DNA from: an uncultured bacterium
Lineage (GTDB): Bacteria > Bacteroidota > Bacteroidia > Bacteroidales > UBA932
Direction of reading: 5' to 3'
Length of the DNA stretch: 64,000 nt
Assembly: GCA_949300025.1 (NCBI GenBank)
Contig: CASGCS010000012.1
Span: 27,427-91,426, forward strand
The stretch's first letter is position 1. The number at the start of each line of letters is the position of its first letter. This document shows, piece by piece, positions 49,451-57,602 of the stretch. Both the position numbers and the translations under genes were made by a program. The notes beneath the pieces are model-generated. The model was not told the origin of the DNA. It made no database searches and was given only the letters and a program-made list of their open reading frames with translations.

Positions 49451-50202
49451 GCGCAAAAGACAAACTGAGAAAATTCAGGGAAAACGAGACTTTCGGCTGT
49501 TTGTATCAGCCTTCTACAGAAGAAGTTCTTCGCAGGGACTATCGTCTCAAAGGGCGTTGGGGAGAAGAGGTTTTCCATAATTCCAATCCGATTTGCATAG
49601 AACTCGGATGCGGCAAGGGTGAATATACCATTGCCCTCTCGAAAATGTTCAGCGACATGAATTTTATCGGGATTGACATAAAGGGGGCGCGCCTTTGGAA
49701 GGGTGCAAAAATCGCCCATACCGAGCAGCTTCCCAATGTGGCGTTTATCCGTACGCGAATAGAGTTCATCGAGTCTCTGTTTGCCGAGAATGAAATCTCG
49801 CAGATATGGATAACCTTTCCCGACCCGCAGATAAAGCGCCCTAAGAAGCGTCTTACCGGTCCGCTCTTCCTCAAACGCTATTTCAAGTTTCTCAAAAAGG
49901 GAGGCCTTGTAAACCTGAAGACCGACAGCCGCTTCCTTCACGAATATACGCTTGCGCTCATAAAACAGAACAATCTGCCTCTATCTGAGGCTAATACCGA
50001 TATTTACGGCAGCGGCAGGGCAGACGAAATACTCTCCATAAAGACCTTCTATGAAGCATATTATCTGAAACAGGAGTTTCCTATAACCTATCTTGCCTTC
50101 AGCATAGACAAGGATACGGTTGCTGAGCCCAAATGGGATGAAGAGTATTGGGAGAAGGAGGAGATGAAGGGGCGGGAGTTCACTCCGGCCAACAAAGGTT
50201 GA
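49447..50202 (+). CDS. trmB: tRNA (guanine-N7-)-methyltransferase
   Basis: A 251-residue TrmB that methylates G46 of tRNA. The SAM-binding motif IELGCGKGEYTIALSK lies near residue 51, NFIGIDIKGARLWKGAK near 76, and the family signature WITFPDPQIKRPKKRL near 121; KTFYEAYYLKQEF follows near 200. The ATG at 49447 overlaps the gldH stop codon (ATGA). The frame is open upstream through gldH but without homology. It is the last gene of the plus-strand operon and is convergent with the polyprenyl synthase gene four bases away. Confidence 0.94.
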   Translation: MSAKDKLRKFRENETFGCLYQPSTEEVLRRDYRLKGRWGEEVFHNSNPICIELGCGKGEYTIALSKMFSDMNFIGIDIKGARLWKGAKIAHTEQLPNVAFIRTRIEFIESLFAENEISQIWITFPDPQIKRPKKRLTGPLFLKRYFKFLKKGGLVNLKTDSRFLHEYTLALIKQNNLPLSEANTDIYGSGRADEILSIKTFYEAYYLKQEFPITYLAFSIDKDTVAEPKWDEEYWEKEEMKGREFTPANKG

Positions 50203-50206
50203 ATTT

Positions 50207-51172
50207 TCAGCAGGTGCGGGTACAGAGGTATTCCGCAATGTCGAGCAGGTGGCGTTTTTCTATGGAATCGGGGAGAAGTGCAATGCTCTCTTTTGCCAAG
50301 GCGGCCTTTTCGGCAAGTTTTTCCTGCGCCGCCGCAATCCCGTTATGCGCCGTGACAAAATCGAGGGCAGACTTGGCAACGTCGCTGCTCTGGCCTTCAA
50401 TTTTTTTCATGATTTCCGCGCCCTCTTCTGCCGGGCTGTTCTTTATGGCAAATATGAGCGGCAGCGTGATTTTCCTCTCCCTGACATCTGCTCCGGCGGC
50501 CTTCCCTGTCTGGAGATCGGGAGAGTAGTCGAAAATATCATCCCTGATCTGGAATGCCTGTCCAAGATAGAGGGCATATCGCGTGATGGCGTCTATATAC
50601 TCTTTCGGCGGATTTACCGCTATCGCTGCGCTTCTTGTGGCTGCAATGAAAAGGCTTGAGGTCTTTTTGGATATTACTTCATAGTATTTCTCTTCGGTCA
50701 TCTGCAGTGTGTCGGCAAGATTCATCTGTATCATCTCTCCTTCTGCAAGATGCTCTACAGCGGTAGTGAAACATTCCAGAATTTCTGGAGAGCATCCGGT
50801 GCAGAGCAGATAGAGCGCCCTTGCAAGCCAGTAGTCTCCGCACAGAACTGCGGCTGCAGGAGAAAACAGCGCTTTTACGGTCGGTTTTCCTCTTCTTATA
50901 TTGCCGTTGTCGGTAACGTCGTCGTGCATCAGTGTGGCGGTATGTATCATCTCTGCCACAGCGGCACAATTAAGCACGGCCCTGTTCCGCTTTCCGCACG
51001 CTCCGCCGGCAAGCAGGGACAGAATGGGGCGCAACTGCTTTCCTTCGTTGCCTGTAAGGTAACTGTTTATGGCAGCTATCAGAGGATTGTCATTAAAGAG
51101 AGTGGATACCATAATTTCGCGGTATCCACTCCAGTCGTCTCCAAAATCGGTAATGATCTGTTTAATTTCCAC
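50207..51172 (-). CDS. Trans-isoprenyl diphosphate synthase
   Basis: A 321-residue polyprenyl synthetase that extends allylic diphosphates with isopentenyl diphosphate, likely for the side chain of menaquinone. Both aspartate-rich motifs are present: LMHDDVTDNGNIRRGKPT near residue 81 and QAFQIRDDIFDY near 208. The chain-length region before the first motif (CAAVAEMIHTATLM) has small residues, consistent with a long product; the exact length is inference. The gene follows a porin-like gene by five bases. Confidence 0.9.
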   Translation of the reverse strand: MEIKQIITDFGDDWSGYREIMVSTLFNDNPLIAAINSYLTGNEGKQLRPILSLLAGGACGKRNRAVLNCAAVAEMIHTATLMHDDVTDNGNIRRGKPTVKALFSPAAAVLCGDYWLARALYLLCTGCSPEILECFTTAVEHLAEGEMIQMNLADTLQMTEEKYYEVISKKTSSLFIAATRSAAIAVNPPKEYIDAITRYALYLGQAFQIRDDIFDYSPDLQTGKAAGADVRERKITLPLIFAIKNSPAEEGAEIMKKIEGQSSDVAKSALDFVTAHNGIAAAQEKLAEKAALAKESIALLPDSIEKRHLLDIAEYLCTRTC

Positions 51173-51177
51173 GCTGT

Positions 51178-51801
51178 CTAGAATAGGAATGCAATAGAGA
51201 GTTCAAAACCTCTGTTTTTGCCATTACTTATGGCTTTGTAAGCCTCTTTGTAAGCATCTTGGATGCCTTCGCCAAAACTTTCTCCCTTGAAGTCAGACAT
51301 TGTTCCCAAATCCCAGCAGTAGCGGCCGCTTACCTGGAATTTCCAGATGTCAAGTCCGGCTCCCAAGCCGACTCCGTATTCAAACTTGTTCAGGTTGCTC
51401 CATTCAACATCCTTGAAGTCGTCTCCCTTGGCTATGGCATAGCCTATATATGGTGATACCATTATAAACGGACGGAACAGAACAAGGTCTACACCCCATT
51501 GCAGGTTTACGGGCAACTGCAGATAATTCATCTTTATATCTCCGCTTGCTTTGCCTCCCATATCAATGGAACCGCCTTTCTGGGTGTACATCAGTTCGGG
51601 CTGCAATGCAAAACCGAGCGGAAGATTCAACTTGTAGAGCACTCCTACATGGAATCCCGTTTTACCCTCGAATGAAGATGACAAATCATTCACATTGAAA
51701 TCTTTCATTGAATTGAAGTTGAGTCCGGCCTTGATACCGAACTGTCCGTAGACTGCCGTTGAAAGCAAAAATACGGATAGCAAGACTGCAATCTTTTTCA
51801 T
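51178..51801 (-). CDS. Porin-like outer-membrane beta-barrel protein
   Basis: A 207-residue exported protein (signal peptide 1-19, ending AVYGQ) with the PorT/OmpA-type eight-strand barrel pattern: FGIKAGLNFNSM at the start, FHVGVLYKLNLPLGFALQPE near 50-69, YLQLPVNLQW near 93, and a terminal FELSIAFLF ending in phenylalanine. The family is abundant in Bacteroidales; its substrate is unknown. It lies between trxA and the polyprenyl synthase on the same strand with short gaps and may be co-transcribed. Confidence 0.82.
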   Translation of the reverse strand: MKKIAVLLSVFLLSTAVYGQFGIKAGLNFNSMKDFNVNDLSSSFEGKTGFHVGVLYKLNLPLGFALQPELMYTQKGGSIDMGGKASGDIKMNYLQLPVNLQWGVDLVLFRPFIMVSPYIGYAIAKGDDFKDVEWSNLNKFEYGVGLGAGLDIWKFQVSGRYCWDLGTMSDFKGESFGEGIQDAYKEAYKAISNGKNRGFELSIAFLF

Positions 51802-51835
51802 AATATACCGGTTAAAAGTTAAAACTCGTTTTCTG

Positions 51836-52153
51836 CTACAGCAGTTTGTTCAATTCTTCAACTATGTTGCTTTTGGGAACGTTGCCCACTATTTTTCCCT
51901 TTACCTCTCCCCCTTTGAAGAAAATGAGGGTGGGAATGTTTCTTATTCCGTAGTTTACAGGCGCATCGGCAGCCTCGTCTACATTGCATTTGGCAACAAC
52001 CGCCTTGCCTTCAAATTCTTTAGCGATTTCCTCGATTACGGGAGCAAGCGCTCTGCACGGGCCGCACCATGTCGCCCAAAAATCTACCAGCACGGGTTTC
52101 TCGTTCTGGAGTACAACCTCGTTGAAGTTGCTGTCGTTTACATTTATTTCCAT
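51836..52153 (-). CDS. trxA: Thioredoxin
   Basis: A 105-residue cytoplasmic thioredoxin with active site WCGPC in LVDFWATWCGPCRALAP near residues 20-36, the cis-proline segment NIPTLIFFKGGEV near 69-81 and a normal fold length. No signal peptide is present. The longer frame starts at a TTG ten codons upstream, but the ATG at 52153 matches the family start. It is separated from the porin-like gene by 34 bases. Confidence 0.95.
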   Translation of the reverse strand: MEINVNDSNFNEVVLQNEKPVLVDFWATWCGPCRALAPVIEEIAKEFEGKAVVAKCNVDEAADAPVNYGIRNIPTLIFFKGGEVKGKIVGNVPKSNIVEELNKLL

Positions 52154-52288
52154 GTTGTTATATGTATTAAATTTTATTTGCAATCAAGCACGAATATATC
52201 AGACCGCTAATTTAATACCATTTTTTCAAATCTCTTCCCTTTTTCGGAAATAGAAGTAAAAAGTTGTTTCAAACAGCGCGATTCTTTT

Positions 52289-52296
52289 TATTTTTG
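52289..52296 (+). promoter_or_regulatory. -7 promoter element of kbl
   Basis: TATTTTTG fits TAnnTTTG, 25 bases upstream of the kbl start. A TTG at 52264-52266 is two bases further than the usual spacing. Confidence 0.55.
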
Positions 52297-52321
52297 TAAT
52301 AACAGTTTAAAAATTCATGCC

Positions 52322-53509
52322 ATGTACGACTCTTTTCAGAAATATCTCAGCAAAGAGCTGGATGAGATAAAAAATGCAGGTCTCTATAAAGATGAGAGAA
52401 TCATAACTTCGCCGCAAAGGGCGGCAATTACCGTCAAGGGCGGGAATGAGGTGCTTAATTTCTGTGCAAACAACTATCTTGGACTTTCAGACAACAAAAG
52501 GCTGGTTGAGGCTGCGAAAAAGGCTCTAGACCAGAGAGGTTACGGTATGTCGAGCGTGAGGTTCATCTGCGGAACCCAGGATTTGCACAAGGAACTGGAG
52601 AAGAAAATTGCCGAATTTTTCGGAACGGAGGATACGATACTCTATGCCGCATGTTTCGACGCAAACGGAGGCGTTTTCGAACCTTTGCTCGGCGAGCAGG
52701 ATGCAATAATTTCCGATTCGCTCAACCATGCCTCCATTATAGACGGCGTGAGACTTTGCAAAGCGCAGCGTTACCGTTATGCCAATGCAGACATGGCCGG
52801 ACTGGAGGAGTGTCTGAAAAAGGCGCAGGACAAGAGATTCAGGCTTATAGTTACAGACGGAGTCTTTTCCATGGACGGCAATGTGGCTCCCGTAGACAGG
52901 ATTTACGAACTGGCAGCCAAATACAATGCAATGGTGATGGTAGACGAATCGCATTCGGCTGGTGTTGTGGGGCAGACAGGAAGGGGAGTTACGGAACTCT
53001 ATAACCTGAGGGGGAAAATAGAGATAATCACAGGAACCCTGGGCAAGGCTTTCGGAGGGGCGATAGGCGGTTTCACAACAGGCAGAAAGGAGATTATAGC
53101 AATGCTAAGACAGCGTTCGCGCCCCTATCTTTTCTCAAATTCCATCCCTCCAATGGTTGCCGCTGCCGGTATAGAGATGTTCAACATGATGGCACAGACA
53201 AACGAACTGCAGGAGAGACTGCATTGGAATACAAAATATTTTGTCGAGAAGATGCAGCAGAGCGGATTCGACATAAAGCCAACCCAGTCTGCGATATGTG
53301 CGGTGATGCTTTATGACGCCCCGCTTTCGCAGAAGATGGCGGCAAAACTTCTGGAAGAGGGAATTTACGTAGTCGGGTTCTACTATCCTGTCGTGCCCAA
53401 AGGCGAGGCAAGGATAAGAGTGCAGCTCTCCGCCGGCCATACCAGAGAGCAGCTCGACAAGGCTGTCGCCGCCTTTGTAAAGGTAGGCAGGGAACTGAAG
53501 GTCATTTAA
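52322..53509 (+). CDS. kbl: Glycine C-acetyltransferase (2-amino-3-ketobutyrate CoA ligase)
   Basis: A 395-residue PLP enzyme of the alpha-oxoamine synthase family that cleaves 2-amino-3-oxobutyrate with CoA to glycine and acetyl-CoA in threonine breakdown. Motifs: FCANNYLGLSDNKRLVEAA near residue 47, GMSSVRFICGTQDLHKELE near 76, VDESHSAGVVGQTGRG near 206, and the PLP lysine in GTLGKAFGGAIGG near 242. The start SFQKYLSKELDEIKNAGLYK is typical of Kbl rather than of serine palmitoyltransferase relatives. No threonine dehydrogenase gene is adjacent. Confidence 0.93.
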   Translation: MYDSFQKYLSKELDEIKNAGLYKDERIITSPQRAAITVKGGNEVLNFCANNYLGLSDNKRLVEAAKKALDQRGYGMSSVRFICGTQDLHKELEKKIAEFFGTEDTILYAACFDANGGVFEPLLGEQDAIISDSLNHASIIDGVRLCKAQRYRYANADMAGLEECLKKAQDKRFRLIVTDGVFSMDGNVAPVDRIYELAAKYNAMVMVDESHSAGVVGQTGRGVTELYNLRGKIEIITGTLGKAFGGAIGGFTTGRKEIIAMLRQRSRPYLFSNSIPPMVAAAGIEMFNMMAQTNELQERLHWNTKYFVEKMQQSGFDIKPTQSAICAVMLYDAPLSQKMAAKLLEEGIYVVGFYYPVVPKGEARIRVQLSAGHTREQLDKAVAAFVKVGRELKVI

Positions 53510-53997
53510 ATGAACTTTATAATGTAGTAAAGCATTACGCCGCTGGCAGCCAGTTTTATGCCGGTGCCGAATATGAAACCTAAAAGGGAGCCGAGTGCCG
53601 AAAGGAGCGAGGCTCCCATTGTTTTCTTGTGATAGTAGAGTTCCATGAGCATTGCCCCTACAAAGCCGCCGATTATCATTCCAATGGGAGGAAAGAAGAG
53701 AAAACCGATAAGCATGCCTCCTATCGAACCTCTCACAGCCTCTTTTGTGCCTCCGGTGATTTTTGTAAAGTATGCCGGTACAATATAGTCCAGAACAGTC
53801 ACGACAATGGTTATTATGAGCCAGGTTATCATGAACCGGCCGGTAATTTCATCGGAAGTGCCGGGATGGTTTGTGAAAAAATACTGAAGTACCAGCGCTA
53901 TGTAACTTAATGGAGGGCCGGGCAATATTGGAAGTATGCACCCCAACAGCCCTATGACCCCCATTATTACAGCAATTATCTCAATAAACAGTTCCAT
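53506..53997 (-). CDS. DUF456 family membrane protein
   Basis: A 163-residue membrane protein with four or five helices matching DUF456: IMGVIGLLGCILPILPGPPL near residue 11, the loop YFTKITGGTKEAVRGSIGGM near 76-95, and FPPIGMIIGGFVGAMLMEL near 101. Glycine-rich helices are a family trait. The function is unknown. It is the last gene of the PspC-PadR operon, ten bases after the second PspC gene, and its end overlaps the convergent kbl by four bases. Confidence 0.88.
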   Translation of the reverse strand: MELFIEIIAVIMGVIGLLGCILPILPGPPLSYIALVLQYFFTNHPGTSDEITGRFMITWLIITIVVTVLDYIVPAYFTKITGGTKEAVRGSIGGMLIGFLFFPPIGMIIGGFVGAMLMELYYHKKTMGASLLSALGSLLGFIFGTGIKLAASGVMLYYIIKFI

Positions 53998-54007
53998 CTC
54001 TCTGCAA

Positions 54008-55501
54008 TCAGTCTTTGTCGTACGGCTCTCCGAAAGGCCGGTCCCAATTGTCGCGCCAGATATTGTTCTGGCCGGGCTCCAGAATTTTTACCGTACAGTT
54101 TTCAGGAATGTAAAGATACAAATTATATTTGTCTCCCTCATATTTGTCAGCCTTGTTATATACAGACGGATAGATTGTAATAAGAGAGTCCTTTACCGTG
54201 TAAACCTGTTGCAGGGCAATTTCCGTAGTGCCGTATCCGGCCTCGATAAGGGAACTCTTGAAATACCTGTGGCGGCACTTTATTTCCATACCTTCGTCTG
54301 GATCGTATCTTTTCCTGTTGATTGAAAGGCTTGGATATACAGTAAATTCAAGAGAGTTTTTCCTGCCGTCGGGTTTCTCTATATACCATAGCCTGTAATA
54401 GCATCTGTTTTCATACATGTAGCCTTTTGCATGAGCCGATACCGGAGTGTCGGCCATCTTGACATAGAGGGTGTCGTATTGCCCGGCCAGTTCTGTGGTG
54501 TGCAGCCTGCTCTGGTAGTTGTAGTATGGTTTGGCGGCAACGATCGAAAGGGCTGCGCTTGTTATCGTGGCAAGAATGCAGATTACAAACAGGATAAGTC
54601 CGGGACGCCATTTGGGACTCTTGAATCTGAAACAGCATTTGATTCCCCAATAGAGCAGCAGAATGCAGACAAGAAAATGAGTGGCTACAACAACAGTGGT
54701 AACTATTGTGTGGGATACGCCCAGCCTTATGTAATTCAATGCCGATATGAGAGGCACGGAATCATAGATTTCTATTCCGAACAAGACTGCACAGCCGAAC
54801 AGAAGACCTGCGAACCCCAATGCTATCAATATTATGCCAATGCATATTTGCAGGATTCTGCCTATTACCGAGATAAATCCGCCTATGGCGCTGCTCCCTT
54901 TTTCAATGCTCTCCATTTCGTTTCTCCCTTTTTGTATGTCGTTTATTCCCGGAGTTATTCCAGCCATTGCACATCTCTGCTCCACGGTCTTTGCCGCAGG
55001 CATTATCATGCAGAGCAGGAAGTAGAAAATAATGGGGCTCCAGAACCACAGACCGTGGCCTGTCCATCTCGAAATAAAGAAACACAATACAGAAAGAGCC
55101 GTGTAGACAAGTCTTGTAAAGACTGCGTCGGTTTTGAAATATGCGGCAGTGCCGCTCAGCACACCTCCTACGACTTTGTTGTTTATGTCTCTGTAAAGTT
55201 TCCTGCGCACAGGTTGTTCTTTCCTTTCATCTTTGGAGGGTTCGTTCTCAATTTCGCTCGGACGGCCAAGGGTCTCAATTACTTGCATGACATCTAGCCT
55301 TGAAATGACCTTCTCGCGACCGTTACGCTCCAGAAAAAGTTCTGCAATCCGCTCCTCAATATCGGAAATTATCTCTTTTCCATCGGCTTCCTTGTTGTAG
55401 AAATCGGAGAGTTCCGATATATAGTTGTCGAGCATGGCATAGGCATCGTTCTCAAGATTAAAAGAGACTCCGGCCAAACTGATTTTTGTAAATTCATTCA
55501 T
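54008..55501 (-). CDS. PspC domain membrane protein, long form
   Basis: A 497-residue protein. Residues 1-85 form a soluble domain (FNLENDAYAMLDNYISELSD; DIEERIAELFLERNGREKVI) shared with the gene at 55865. A PspC domain follows at about 97-170 (KLYRDINNKVVGGVLSGTAA), then three or more further membrane helices and a C-terminal extracytoplasmic beta-rich region of about 160 residues. This is the common Bacteroidota PspC architecture; the proteobacterial PspC is a small phage-shock membrane sensor, but the role here is unproven. It lies 18 bases after padR. Confidence 0.85.
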   Translation of the reverse strand: MNEFTKISLAGVSFNLENDAYAMLDNYISELSDFYNKEADGKEIISDIEERIAELFLERNGREKVISRLDVMQVIETLGRPSEIENEPSKDERKEQPVRRKLYRDINNKVVGGVLSGTAAYFKTDAVFTRLVYTALSVLCFFISRWTGHGLWFWSPIIFYFLLCMIMPAAKTVEQRCAMAGITPGINDIQKGRNEMESIEKGSSAIGGFISVIGRILQICIGIILIALGFAGLLFGCAVLFGIEIYDSVPLISALNYIRLGVSHTIVTTVVVATHFLVCILLLYWGIKCCFRFKSPKWRPGLILFVICILATITSAALSIVAAKPYYNYQSRLHTTELAGQYDTLYVKMADTPVSAHAKGYMYENRCYYRLWYIEKPDGRKNSLEFTVYPSLSINRKRYDPDEGMEIKCRHRYFKSSLIEAGYGTTEIALQQVYTVKDSLITIYPSVYNKADKYEGDKYNLYLYIPENCTVKILEPGQNNIWRDNWDRPFGEPYDKD

Positions 55502-55519
55502 ATTAACCTTATTTAACCA

Positions 55520-55852
55520 TTATTTATTTTTAATATACTCTATCGACTCGACAACCTCTTTCCATGCGTTGTCCATTTCGACCAGAGTCTCCTTGCCTTT
55601 TTCGGTGAGTGAATAATATTTTCTGGGCGGCCCCTGGGTACTCTCTTCCCATCTGTAACTGAGCAGCCCCTGATTTTTCTGTCTTGTAAGCAGCGGATAA
55701 AGCGTGCCTTCTACTACTATCATCTTTGCCTCCTTCAGTTTTTCGATAAGAGACGAGGCATAGGCGTCGCCTTTGCGCAAAAGGGTGAGAATGCAATATT
55801 CAAGAACTCCTTTCCGCATTTGAGATTTTATGTTTTCACTGTTTTGCTCCAT
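55520..55852 (-). CDS. PadR family transcriptional regulator
   Basis: A 110-residue winged-helix repressor of the short (subfamily 2) PadR type: MRKGVLEYCILTLLRKGDAY near residue 12-31, VVEGTLYPLLTRQKNQGLLS near 46-65, then GPPRKYYSLTEKGKETLVEM near 74-93. Such proteins bind as dimers to palindromes near their own promoters. A near-perfect palindrome at 56553-56579 stands at the promoter of this operon and is the likely target, giving autoregulation of the PspC genes on either side. Confidence 0.93.
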   Translation of the reverse strand: MEQNSENIKSQMRKGVLEYCILTLLRKGDAYASSLIEKLKEAKMIVVEGTLYPLLTRQKNQGLLSYRWEESTQGPPRKYYSLTEKGKETLVEMDNAWKEVVESIEYIKNK

Positions 55853-55864
55853 AACTCCTCCTTT

Positions 55865-56443
55865 TTACTTTTTTGAAGTTGTAAATCTTTTCAGGTTTTC
55901 GGCCGTTACGGGCAGCCCGTACATTTCACACTTTTGTGCCGCTGTGGTGGCAAGCGGGGCTATTATCCATAGAATTATGTAAATCCAGAATCCGGCAAGC
56001 CCGGCAATGATGCAGACTATAAAAATGATTCTGATGATGGTAACGTCTATGTTGAAATAAGTGGAAAGGCCCGTGCATACGCCGCCTATTGTCTTGCCGT
56101 CGGGATTCCTGAAGAATTTTCTTGTCTGCCGTATTTCAGGTGTTGCCGGTTCCGGTTCCGCTGTTTTTTTATCATCCTCTACGAATGCGCTTCCGTCGGG
56201 CATTCCAAGTTGCGAGATTACCAGGTTTACAAGCTCTATTGATACTACATTCTTGTAGTCTGTAATATGCTGCGAAAAGAGTTCGGCAATCCGCTCTTCA
56301 ATGTCGTCCATAAGTTCCTTTGCCTGATAGCCCATGTTTGCTGAACTTTTGAACTTTTCCAGGTAATTGTTGAGTTTGGCGTAGGCATCTTCGTCTATTA
56401 CGAATCCTTTACCCGCAATCGCCACGTTTAAAACTTTTTTCAT
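55865..56443 (-). CDS. PspC domain protein, short form
   Basis: A 192-residue protein with the same soluble N-terminal domain as the long form (FVIDEDAYAKLNNYLEKFKS; LMDDIEERIAELFSQHITDY) and a PspC domain at about 110-175 (KFFRNPDGKTIGGVCTGLST, then YFNIDVTIIRIIFIVCIIAG and a second helix). The ATG at 56443 fits the family start MKKVLNV; the frame extends upstream without similarity across the promoter. It is the first gene of the operon and precedes padR by 12 bases. Confidence 0.88.
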   Translation of the reverse strand: MKKVLNVAIAGKGFVIDEDAYAKLNNYLEKFKSSANMGYQAKELMDDIEERIAELFSQHITDYKNVVSIELVNLVISQLGMPDGSAFVEDDKKTAEPEPATPEIRQTRKFFRNPDGKTIGGVCTGLSTYFNIDVTIIRIIFIVCIIAGLAGFWIYIILWIIAPLATTAAQKCEMYGLPVTAENLKRFTTSKK

Positions 56444-56534
56444 TGTATTAAGTTGTTTGTTGTCAGTGATTTTCATTTTAAGTTTTGCTTCCGCAACGCA
56501 AGTTGTCCTTAGACATGCAAGGTTGTTTGCACTG

Positions 56535-56542
56535 CAAATATA
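56535..56542 (-). promoter_or_regulatory. -7 promoter element of the PspC-PadR operon
   Basis: TATATTTG on the minus strand, followed by CAG, fits TAnnTTTG. It lies ten bases from the palindrome, so a repressor bound there would block the promoter. The leader before the ATG at 56443 would be about 85 bases. Confidence 0.6.
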
Positions 56543-56552
56543 TAAATTATTT

Positions 56553-56579
56553 TTACTACTATGTAATACAAAGTAGTAA
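56553..56579. promoter_or_regulatory. Palindromic operator, probable PadR site
   Basis: A 27-base near-perfect palindrome: arms TTACTACT and AGTAGTAA enclose TGTA-A-TACA, with a single mismatched pair. PadR proteins typically bind sites with an ATGT...ACAT-like core, and this lies in the spacer region of the promoter that would drive padR. Confidence 0.7.
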
Positions 56580-56728
56580 TTTTTTTTAAAAGTGTTATTC
56601 AATAAATGTCATATTGTTTATTGTGAGGGTATTATGATATTGAAAAATTGACAAAAATTAATCTTTTACGATTTTACAGTTATTTATTTCTATTGAAGCA
56701 TAAATTGACCTGTAAAATACGTTACAGT

Positions 56729-57592
56729 ATGGAAAACAAGGGGGAGATTATACTTTACCAGCCGGACGAGGCTGTGAGATTGGAGGTGAGGCTGGAAGAT
56801 GAAACCGTCTGGTTGACGCAGGCACAGATGGCAGAGTTGTTCCAAAGAAATCAGTCTGTTATTGCGCGACACATCAGTAATATATTCAAAGATGAAGAAC
56901 TGGATAAAAAATGCAATATGCAATTTTTGCATATTGCAAATTCAGACAAGCCGGTAATGTTTTATAGCCTTGATGTTATTATATCCGTAGGTTATCGCGT
57001 GAAATCTATCCGAGGTACGCAGTTCAGGCAGTGGGCAAACAAGGTGTTGAAGGAATACCTTCTGAAAGGCTATTCCGTCAATCAGCGCCTCAGCAATATG
57101 GAAGACAGGATGAACAGTAAATTTCTGGAGCACGAACAACGTCTGAACCGAATAGACAGCACGATAGACTTCTTTGTGCGTACTTCTTTGCCTCCGGTGG
57201 AGGGGATATTCTATAACGGCCAGATTTTCGATGCTTACAAATTCGCCACAGACCTTATACGCTCTGCCAAGAAGTCTCTGCTGCTAATAGACAATTACAT
57301 AGATGAGTCTGTTCTTCTGATGTTAAGCAAGCGGCGTTCCGGAGTCTGCGCAGCGGTTTATACCCAAAAGATAACCGCGCAGATGCAACTGGATATCGAG
57401 AAATACAACGGACAATACCCTCCTGTGGAGATACGCATTTATAATAAATGCCACGACAGGTTCCTGATAATAGACAGCACGGAGGTTTACCACATAGGAG
57501 CATCCCTGAAAGACTTGGGAAAGAAGATGTTCGCCTTTTCAAGGCTGGATATCCCGGCAGATACTATAACCAAAATGTTTGAATCTGAATAA
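56729..57592 (+). CDS. RhuM family protein with PLD-like C-terminal domain, copy 1
   Basis: A 287-residue protein. Residues 8-125 match the RhuM (virulence RhuM) family: ILYQPDEAVRLEVRLEDETV, WLTQAQMAELFQRNQSVIAR, YSLDVIISVGYRVKSIRGTQ and FRQWANKVLKEYLLKGY. A coiled-coil linker follows (about 126-158), then a PLD-like half: DAYKFATDLIRSAKKSLLLI near 176 and CHDRFLIIDSTEVYHIGASL near 249-268, where the HxK of PLD enzymes is HxR. The ATG at 56729 is preferred; the frame is open 27 codons upstream. An almost identical gene follows after ten bases. The function is unknown. Confidence 0.82.
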   Translation: MENKGEIILYQPDEAVRLEVRLEDETVWLTQAQMAELFQRNQSVIARHISNIFKDEELDKKCNMQFLHIANSDKPVMFYSLDVIISVGYRVKSIRGTQFRQWANKVLKEYLLKGYSVNQRLSNMEDRMNSKFLEHEQRLNRIDSTIDFFVRTSLPPVEGIFYNGQIFDAYKFATDLIRSAKKSLLLIDNYIDESVLLMLSKRRSGVCAAVYTQKITAQMQLDIEKYNGQYPPVEIRIYNKCHDRFLIIDSTEVYHIGASLKDLGKKMFAFSRLDIPADTITKMFESE

Positions 57593-57602
57593 ACGAAAGA
57601 GT

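Noticed and set aside
54431..55297. Long plus-strand frame (288 codons) opposite the long PspC gene
   Set aside because: The minus-strand gene has clear PspC motifs and membrane helices. The plus-strand translation is Cys/Tyr/Ser-rich without any domain, as expected for a shadow frame.
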